Origin: Streptomyces olivaceoviridis
Lineage (GTDB): Bacteria > Actinomycetota > Actinomycetes > Streptomycetales > Streptomycetaceae
DNA length: 64,000 nucleotides
Reading direction: 5' to 3'
Assembly: GCF_014650115.1 (NCBI RefSeq)
Contig: NZ_BMUI01000026.1
Span: forward strand, 1-64,000
In this document: piece after piece, positions 58,801-64,000 of the stretch
Numbering within the stretch: the stretch's first letter is position 1
Layout of the letters: each line of letters starts with the position of its first letter
Notes under the pieces: model-generated
Database searches by the model: none
Seen by the model: the letters and a program-made list of their open reading frames with translations, nothing else
What the model was told of the DNA's origin: nothing
Translations under genes and position numbers: made by a program

Positions 58801-59437
58801 CGCCGCCGCCTCCTTCGGGGGCACCCCCCTCGTCGCCGGGTTCACCGAACCGGACGAGGACCTGAAGTCCTGGCAGACGGACCGGACGCGCGCCCCCATC
58901 GCGACGAAGATCGTGGTGGCGGGCGGCTTCGGCGTCGGCAAGACCACGCTCGTCACCTCCGTCTCGGAGATCACGCCCCTCCAGACCGAGGCGCTGATGA
59001 CCGAGGCCAGCGAGGGCACCGACGACCTGTCCGCCACGCCGGGCAAGCTCACCACCACCGTGGCCATGGACTTCGGCCGCATCACGCTCGACGACGACCT
59101 GGTGCTCTACCTGTTCGGCACGCCGGGCCAGCAGCGGTTCTGGTTCATGTGGGACGACCTGGTGCGCGGCGCGATCGGCGCCGTCGTCCTGGCCGACACC
59201 CGCCGGCTGAAGGACTGCTTCCCGGCCCTCGACTACTTCGAGAGCTGCGGACTGCCGTACGTCGTCGCGGTCAACCACTTCGACGGCAGCGAGCGGTTCG
59301 AACCGGAGGACGTGCGGGAGGCGCTGACGATACCGGCGCACATTCCTGTCATGATCATGGACGCGCGGCGGCGGATCTCGGGGATCGAGGTCCTCCTGGC
59401 CCTGGTGGGCCACGCGCTGGACGAAACCCCGGAGTAG
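58781..59437 (+). CDS. cvnD: Ras-like GTPase CvnD
   Basis: This encodes 218 residues. P-loop GGFGVGKTTLV lies at about 48-58, switch II has FGTPGQQRFWFMWDD, and AVNHFDG stands for the usual NKxD box. It completes the conservon (CvnA-B-C-D), a membrane-associated switch like eukaryotic Ras/Roadblock. The GTG start lies inside the end of cvnC. Confidence 0.92.
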   Translation: MDSAVSDAAASFGGTPLVAGFTEPDEDLKSWQTDRTRAPIATKIVVAGGFGVGKTTLVTSVSEITPLQTEALMTEASEGTDDLSATPGKLTTTVAMDFGRITLDDDLVLYLFGTPGQQRFWFMWDDLVRGAIGAVVLADTRRLKDCFPALDYFESCGLPYVVAVNHFDGSERFEPEDVREALTIPAHIPVMIMDARRRISGIEVLLALVGHALDETPE

Positions 59438-59478
59438 TCCTCACCCCTCGTCCTCATCCCGTAGGAGGCACCACCCGC

Positions 59479-60732
59479 ATGCGGAAGATACTCGTCGTCG
59501 GGGCCGGCCAGTCCGGCCTCCAGCTCGCCCTCGGCCTTCAGTCGCACGGCTACGAGGTCACCCTGATGTCGAACCGGACCGCGGACGAGATCCGCTCCGG
59601 CCGGGTCATGTCGACGCAGTGCATGTTCGACACCGCGCTCCAGCACGAGCGCGATCTCCAGCTGAACTTCTGGGAGTCCCAGGCCCCGAAGATCGAAGGA
59701 CTCGGTGTCTCGGTCGCCGCGCCCGGCTCGCACGACCCGGGCCCGACCCAGCGGGCGATCGACTGGGTGGGCAGGCTCGACGGGTACGCGCAGTCGGTGG
59801 ACCAGCGGGTGAAGATGGCCGGCTGGATGGAGACGTTCGCCCAGCGCGGCGGCCAGCTGGTCATCCACGGCGCGGCGGTCGGCGACCTCGACTACTTCTC
59901 CCGCGCCTACGACCTCGTCCTGGTCGCGGCCGGCAAGGGCGAGCTGGTCTCGATGTTCGCCCGCGACCCGGAGCGCTCCCCGTACAGCGAGCCGCAGCGG
60001 GCGCTGGCGGTGGCGTACGTCCACGGGCTCGGTCCGCGCCCGGAGCACCCGGAGTTCGACGCGGTCCGCTGCAACCTGGTCCCCGGGGTCGGCGAGCTGT
60101 TCGTCATGCCGACGTTCACCACGTCCGGCCGCGCCGACATCCTGTTCTGGGAGGGCGTACCCGGCGGCCCGCTCGACGTCTTCCAGGGCGTCAAGGACCC
60201 GGCGGCGCACCTCTCCCTGACCCTGGAACTCATGGAGAGGTTCACGCCCTGGGAGTACGCGCGGGCCACGAAGGCCGAACTCACGGACGCGGGCGGCACC
60301 CTGTCCGGCCGCTACGCCCCGACCGTCCGCAACCCCATCGGCCGGCTGCCCTCGGGCGGCCTGGTGCTGGGCGTGGCCGACGTGGTCGTCGCCAACGACC
60401 CGATCACCGGCCAGGGGTCCAACTCGGCGGCCAAGTGCGCCGCCGCGTACCTCGCGTCGATCCTGGAGCGCGGTGACAAGCCGTTCGACGAGGAGTGGAT
60501 GCGGCAGACGTTCGACCGGTACTGGGCCACCGCCCAGCACGTGACCAAGTGGACGAACGCGATGCTGGCGCCGCCGCCGGAGCATATCCTGAACCTCATC
60601 GGCGCGGCCGGGCAGTCGCAGCCCGTGGCGAATCGATTCGCCAACGGGTTCAACGATCCGGCCGACTTCGAGAACTTCTTCTACGACCCGGAGAAGACGG
60701 CCGCCTATCTGGCCTCGGTCGCCGGAGCCTGA
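59479..60732 (+). CDS. Styrene monooxygenase-like FAD oxygenase
   Basis: This encodes 417 residues. The N-terminal dinucleotide fold VVGAGQSGLQLALGLQ (6-21) and later DPITGQGSNSAAKCA resemble the StyA family of FAD-dependent epoxidases, which need a separate reductase. No reductase gene is visible here. It follows cvnD by 41 bp with GGAGG, so it is likely in the conservon operon; other conservons are followed by cytochrome P450 genes. The 3' end overlaps the convergent NlpC gene by 28 bp. Confidence 0.85.
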   Translation: MRKILVVGAGQSGLQLALGLQSHGYEVTLMSNRTADEIRSGRVMSTQCMFDTALQHERDLQLNFWESQAPKIEGLGVSVAAPGSHDPGPTQRAIDWVGRLDGYAQSVDQRVKMAGWMETFAQRGGQLVIHGAAVGDLDYFSRAYDLVLVAAGKGELVSMFARDPERSPYSEPQRALAVAYVHGLGPRPEHPEFDAVRCNLVPGVGELFVMPTFTTSGRADILFWEGVPGGPLDVFQGVKDPAAHLSLTLELMERFTPWEYARATKAELTDAGGTLSGRYAPTVRNPIGRLPSGGLVLGVADVVVANDPITGQGSNSAAKCAAAYLASILERGDKPFDEEWMRQTFDRYWATAQHVTKWTNAMLAPPPEHILNLIGAAGQSQPVANRFANGFNDPADFENFFYDPEKTAAYLASVAGA

Positions 60733-61793
60733 CGGGTTCGCCCCCGCGAGGACCAACCGCGCCCGTCCGTACCGGGACGCACGGCGCCCAGGACCGGATA
60801 GCTGGCGATCGGTGACACCGTGACCTTCTCACCCGGTCTGGGCGCCTGTACGACCTTCCCGCCGCCCACGTACATCGCCACGTGCGTCGCCTCCGGGAAG
60901 TACACCACCAGGTCGCCCGGCCGGAGCTGGTTCAGCGGGACCCTGCGCAGCCGGTCCCACTGCTCCTGGCTGGTGCGCGGGATCGGTGTCCCCGCATGGG
61001 ACCAGGCCTGTGACGTCAGGCCCGAACAGTCGTACGCGTCGGGGCCCTGCGCGCCCCACTGGTACGGCTTGCCCACCTGGTCCATGGCGTAGCGGACGGC
61101 ACGGTCGCCGGCCGGGGTGGCCGCGCGGTCGGCGGGCAGGGCGCCCGCGGTGGTCAGGCGCTGCTGGGCCGCGGTGACCCCCTGCTGTTCCAGCCGGGCC
61201 ACGGCCGCGAGCTGGGCCGGGGTGAGACCGGCCAGCAGGCGTTCCACGTCGGCGAGTTTCCCCTGGACGTCGTCGCGCTGCCGCTTCTGCCGGGCGGCCA
61301 GGCCGAGCTGGGTGTCCAGGGCCTTGCGGGCCGCGCGGGCCAGCGCGTCCTTGCGCTGCTCCGCGGCGGTGAGCCGGGCCACCGTACGGGCCCGTTGGCG
61401 TGCCAGCTCGCCGAGGACGTGGCCCTCGTCCAGCGCGTGCTGCGGGTCGGGCGCGAGGAGCACGCGCACGTACGGCCCGAGGCCGCCGCTGCTCTGGTAC
61501 TGCTGCCGGGCCAGGCGCCCGGCCTCGGTCCGGCTGTCCCGCAGGAGGAGCCGGGCGCCGGCGAGTTCGCCGTCGAGCCGGGCCACCTCGGCGCGCTGCC
61601 GCTCCAGCGCCACGGTCGTGGCGTTGTAGGTCTCGGTGGCCTGCTCGGTCTTCCGGTAGAGCTGCTGAAGGTCCGTCAGCAGCTCGGCCACGGACCGCCG
61701 GGGGTCCGGGGTGGCCGCGGCGGGCACGGGCGCGAGGACGGCCTGGGCCGCCACCGCCGTCGTACAGGCCAGACGCAGAAGCCTTCCTGACAC
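60705..61793 (-). CDS. Secreted NlpC/P60 peptidoglycan endopeptidase
   Basis: This encodes 362 residues. The signal peptide (about 1-28, ending PVPAAAT) is followed by a long coiled coil (about 32-210, Ala/Arg/Gln-rich) and the NlpC/P60 domain (about 230-340) with catalytic Cys in DCSGLTSQAW, His in ATHVAMYVGGG and the usual polar third residue. It cuts peptide cross-links of peptidoglycan. The GTG at 61791-61793 has GGAGG. It is downstream of the small hypothetical and TetR genes. Confidence 0.9.
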   Translation of the reverse strand: MSGRLLRLACTTAVAAQAVLAPVPAAATPDPRRSVAELLTDLQQLYRKTEQATETYNATTVALERQRAEVARLDGELAGARLLLRDSRTEAGRLARQQYQSSGGLGPYVRVLLAPDPQHALDEGHVLGELARQRARTVARLTAAEQRKDALARAARKALDTQLGLAARQKRQRDDVQGKLADVERLLAGLTPAQLAAVARLEQQGVTAAQQRLTTAGALPADRAATPAGDRAVRYAMDQVGKPYQWGAQGPDAYDCSGLTSQAWSHAGTPIPRTSQEQWDRLRRVPLNQLRPGDLVVYFPEATHVAMYVGGGKVVQAPRPGEKVTVSPIASYPVLGAVRPGTDGRGWSSRGRTRQAPATEAR

Positions 61794-61905
61794 GTCATCA
61801 CCTCCGCTGCGAGGGAAGCGGAATCTCCACTTCCCAGCGCAACCCGATAATCAGACGTGTCGGTGCCGGCTGGGTACGAAGCGTGCGCGGTTCGGCGCAG
61901 TGGTT

Positions 61906-62226
61906 TCACCCGTTCGCGTCGTCCGGCTTGACGGGCGGCGTGGCGTCCGGCCTGGACCAGGGCCAGCGGAGCTTCCCGCCCGACCTGTCGTCCGGGTCGT
62001 ACCGGTACTTCCACCCCTGGATCAGCCCCAGCCGCCTGCTGTGCCCGCGGGGCACGCGGCGGTAGACCAGCACCGTGGGCGGGCCGCCCTGGGGGTCCGG
62101 GACGGGGATGCGGTACGTCTTCGGGGGGTGCCCGGTGGGGCCGACCAGGACGGGCAGCACGCGCCCGTCCATGGGGCCGCCCTCGAAGGGGGTGTCCTGG
62201 CTCTTCACGGGTCCAGTCTCAGCCAT
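61906..62226 (-). CDS. Hypothetical protein
   Basis: This encodes 106 Pro/Arg-rich residues with a central strand region (VLPVLVGPTGHPPKTYRIPV, PPTVLVYRRVPRG, LIQGWKYRYDP). There is no signal or membrane segment. The ATG at 62224-62226 overlaps the TetR stop by 8 bp, so it is coupled to TetR. I do not recognise the family. Confidence 0.75.
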   Translation of the reverse strand: MAETGPVKSQDTPFEGGPMDGRVLPVLVGPTGHPPKTYRIPVPDPQGGPPTVLVYRRVPRGHSRRLGLIQGWKYRYDPDDRSGGKLRWPWSRPDATPPVKPDDANG

Positions 62227-62869
62227 CCGCCGACAGCGCGGTGACCAGTGCGGCCGTCTGCGGGTCCCGGCCCGCGGTGACCGTGAGGACGGCCAGGAAC
62301 TGCTCCACCAGCCAGTCGCGCAGCTCCTCCACCGGGGGCTGCTTGCCCTCGTCCAGCCAGATCAGGGAGGCCGCCTCCACGGCCGTGATCCACATCCGGA
62401 CGGTCATGCGCAGCCGGGGGCCCGGATCGGTGACGCCGAGGTGCTGGTGGATGTGCTCGGCGGCGGACCGGCGCACCCCGTCCACGATGGCGGTGGTGCG
62501 GGAGGTCTCCACCACGCTGCCGCCCTGGAGCAGCGCGCTGAAGCCGGTGTCGTGCTCGTCCACGAAGGCCAGGTAGCGGTCCAGGGCGCGGGACAGCCGG
62601 GACAGCAGGGGCCCCTCGCGGGGCTCGTCGAAGCACTGCCGCAGTTCCTCGGCGGCGGAGCGCAGCGCGGCCTCGTAGAGCTGCTGCTTGCCGCCGGGGA
62701 AGTACCGGTACACCAGCGGGCGCGACACCCCGGCCGCCTCCGCCACGTCGTCCAGGGAGACGTCCTCGGGCGCGCGGTGCGCGAAGAGCCCGAGGGCGGC
62801 GTCGAGAAGCTGACTTCGTCGCTCCTCGACGCTGAGCCGACGGTATGCGGGGGTGGCCGACGGGGTCAT
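62219..62869 (-). CDS. TetR-family regulator
   Basis: This encodes 216 residues. The N-terminal HTH (SQLLDAALGLFAHR, VSLDDVAEAAGVSRPLVYRYFPGGKQQLY) is typical TetR. The ligand domain has W/L-rich helices (MWITAVEAASLIWLDEG). It probably controls the AurF-type oxygenase upstream and its own operon. The ATG is at 62867-62869. Confidence 0.92.
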   Translation of the reverse strand: MTPSATPAYRRLSVEERRSQLLDAALGLFAHRAPEDVSLDDVAEAAGVSRPLVYRYFPGGKQQLYEAALRSAAEELRQCFDEPREGPLLSRLSRALDRYLAFVDEHDTGFSALLQGGSVVETSRTTAIVDGVRRSAAEHIHQHLGVTDPGPRLRMTVRMWITAVEAASLIWLDEGKQPPVEELRDWLVEQFLAVLTVTAGRDPQTAALVTALSADG

Positions 62870-62942
62870 GCCCCGCAGCCTAATCGCCGCGCGGCTTCGG
62901 CCGTCGTCCAGCTGCCGGTCGGCAGTGGTTGCCCGCGCCCGT

Positions 62943-62955
62943 GCGGCGGAGCCGC
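62943..62955. terminator. Small GC hairpin downstream of oxygenase
   Basis: GCGGC-GGA-GCCGC lies in the 126-bp gap after the AurF-type gene. It is a weak terminator candidate, without a T-run. Confidence 0.4.
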
Positions 62956-62995
62956 ATATCGACGCACCCCGCGCCCCTTCCGCCGGCGCGGTTCG

Positions 62996-63934
62996 CTAGG
63001 CCAGGAGACCGGAGGACCTCCACAGGCGCCGCCCCACACCCCGCAGCACCCCGATGTCGTCCAGGAAGTCCGTCAGCCGCTTCGCGCCCGTCTGCATGAC
63101 CTCCCGCCGGTGCGCACTGGCCTTCATCTGCGCCATCGCCTCCCGCTTGTCCAGGCCGACGTTGGTGTAGACCTCCGGGTTGACGAAGGCGACCGAGAAG
63201 ACGCGGGCGAACTCGCCCGACGTGACCCGGGTGAACTCCTGGGACCACTTCGGCGCGGTCACCATCTGGCGCCGCAGCTCCTCACGGGCGTACCGGACGT
63301 GCCGCGCCTCCTCCACCACGTGGATCCGCGTGACCCCCCGGATCAGCGGCTGCACCCGCTCGTCGGGGAACGTCAGCCGCTGCATCCAGTCCAGCACCTC
63401 CTCGCCGAGCAGCGTGGCGGTGAAGGAACCGGGGGTGGTGGAGATCGTCTTGAACAGGCGGCCGAGGTTCTGGTGGGCCCGGCTCACCGGGTACCAGGGC
63501 GTGCCGCCGTGCGCGATGAGCCGGGCGAACATCTTCGAGTGCCGGCACTCGTCCTCGATCTCGGTGAGGGCGTACCGCACGTGCGCGCTCGTCGCCGCCT
63601 TGTCGTAGATGTGCCGGACGAGCAACTGCATGAGGATGATCTCGAACCAGATGCCGAGCGAGGCCAGCGCGGCGGCCTCGTGCCGGGAGAGCAGGATGCG
63701 CTGTTCCTCGCTCATCCGCTTCCACATCGGCGTGTCGTACAGCGACACCAGCTCCGGCGGCCAGAACCACTTGCCCTCCTCGAAGGGCGCGTCCCAGTCC
63801 AGCTCCTCGTCCGGGTCGAAGGAGTGCTTGGCGGAAGAGACGAGCAGCCGTTCGGCCACCTGTTCCCGGTCCTTGAGCAGGCCGAGCGCGTCGCGCAGCC
63901 CGTCCAGCGCGTCCGCTTCCGTCAGGGTCGTCAT
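62996..63934 (-). CDS. AurF-type di-iron N-oxygenase
   Basis: This encodes 312 residues. Metal-ligand motifs of the ferritin-like family are seen: LSRHEAAALASLGIWFEIIL (E), EIEDECRHSKMF (E..E..H) and HVVEEARHVRYARE (E, E..RH). AurF enzymes oxidize aryl amines to nitro groups; others act on fatty-acid-like or aldehyde substrates. No biosynthetic cluster is next to it, so the substrate is open. GGGAG lies before the ATG at 63932-63934, close to the window end. Confidence 0.88.
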   Translation of the reverse strand: MTTLTEADALDGLRDALGLLKDREQVAERLLVSSAKHSFDPDEELDWDAPFEEGKWFWPPELVSLYDTPMWKRMSEEQRILLSRHEAAALASLGIWFEIILMQLLVRHIYDKAATSAHVRYALTEIEDECRHSKMFARLIAHGGTPWYPVSRAHQNLGRLFKTISTTPGSFTATLLGEEVLDWMQRLTFPDERVQPLIRGVTRIHVVEEARHVRYAREELRRQMVTAPKWSQEFTRVTSGEFARVFSVAFVNPEVYTNVGLDKREAMAQMKASAHRREVMQTGAKRLTDFLDDIGVLRGVGRRLWRSSGLLA

Positions 63935-64000
63935 GGCTCCCTCACCTCGTTACCCGGTGGTAGTCGTCCTGCCTCTTATGAGACTGCCTGTCAGCAAGGC

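Noticed and set aside
61794..61905. c-di-AMP (ydaO) riboswitch before the NlpC/P60 gene
   Set aside because: Only 112 bp are available and an upstream gene is coupled; the conserved core was not seen.
1..64000. tRNA or rRNA genes
   Set aside because: No T-loop GGTTCGAATCC-type segment with acceptor pairing and no rRNA-like stretch was found.

Overview
The window is high-GC, densely coded actinobacterial DNA and is almost certainly a Streptomyces chromosome. Supporting signs are the strong third-position GC bias, many GTG/TTG starts with 4-base stop/start overlaps, a nickel superoxide dismutase with its dedicated protease, a conservon (cvnABCD), a multifunctional 2-oxoglutarate decarboxylase, an HspR-type operator before lon, and one rare TTA codon. 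From memory, the order sodN-sodX ... malic enzyme ... kgd ... two-component pair ... lon matches the SCO5254-SCO5285 part of the S. coelicolor core chromosome. This was not checked by alignment.

Region 1 (1-14199) is accessory DNA. Its right part (7857-14192) is an integrative mobilizable element: relaxase, MobC-like protein, DUF3631 ATPase, excisionase-like MerR/HTH protein, Xre repressor-like protein and tyrosine integrase. The integrase gene stops 7 bp from the stop codon of sodN, so the insertion site is probably the 3' end of sodN. No left attachment site was found, so the left end is probably outside the window. Further left are orphan SMI1/KNR4-type (immunity-like) genes, a lipoprotein, and a divergent five-gene module: ASCH protein, truncated class I tRNA-synthetase-like protein and anti-sigma-type ATPase on one side, a TTA-containing Xre-TPR regulator and a methyltransferase on the other. 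Four 12-bp direct repeats sit between the two arms.

Region 2 (14200-25758) is core metabolism and stress: sodN/sodX, a CGNR zinc-finger regulator, a methyltransferase, a polar amino-acid ABC transporter (ATPase, permease, lipoprotein), NAD-type malic enzyme, a zinc-type oxidoreductase, a small HTH/Clp-N pair behind an apparently leaderless promoter, and a DUF4097-PadR operon with clear palindromic operators.

Region 3 (26067-38865) is the most interesting part. It holds a small CU044_2847-type protein, a trypsin-VMAP protein, a MoxR AAA+ ATPase and a vWA/SAV_2336-type TPR protein, which together are a complete VMAP ternary conflict system. These are followed by a small FxsA-like precursor peptide, an HExxH peptide hydroxylase and a TIR/NB-ARC/TPR protein of the FxSxx-COOH type. 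Nearly all genes overlap or are closely spaced on the + strand, suggesting one NTP- and protease-gated conflict or signalling unit joined to a ribosomal-peptide modification module that has no radical-SAM enzyme in the window.

Region 4 (38947-64000) holds kgd, an OmpR-type two-component pair, a spermidine-synthase-like protein, a rhomboid-like membrane protein, lon, a SpoIIE-type phosphatase with PAS, GAF and ATPase domains, a secreted GH25 muramidase, a MarR regulator, a PP2C phosphatase, the conservon cvnABCD followed by a styrene-monooxygenase-like flavoenzyme, a NlpC/P60 endopeptidase, a small hypothetical, a TetR regulator and an AurF-type di-iron oxygenase.
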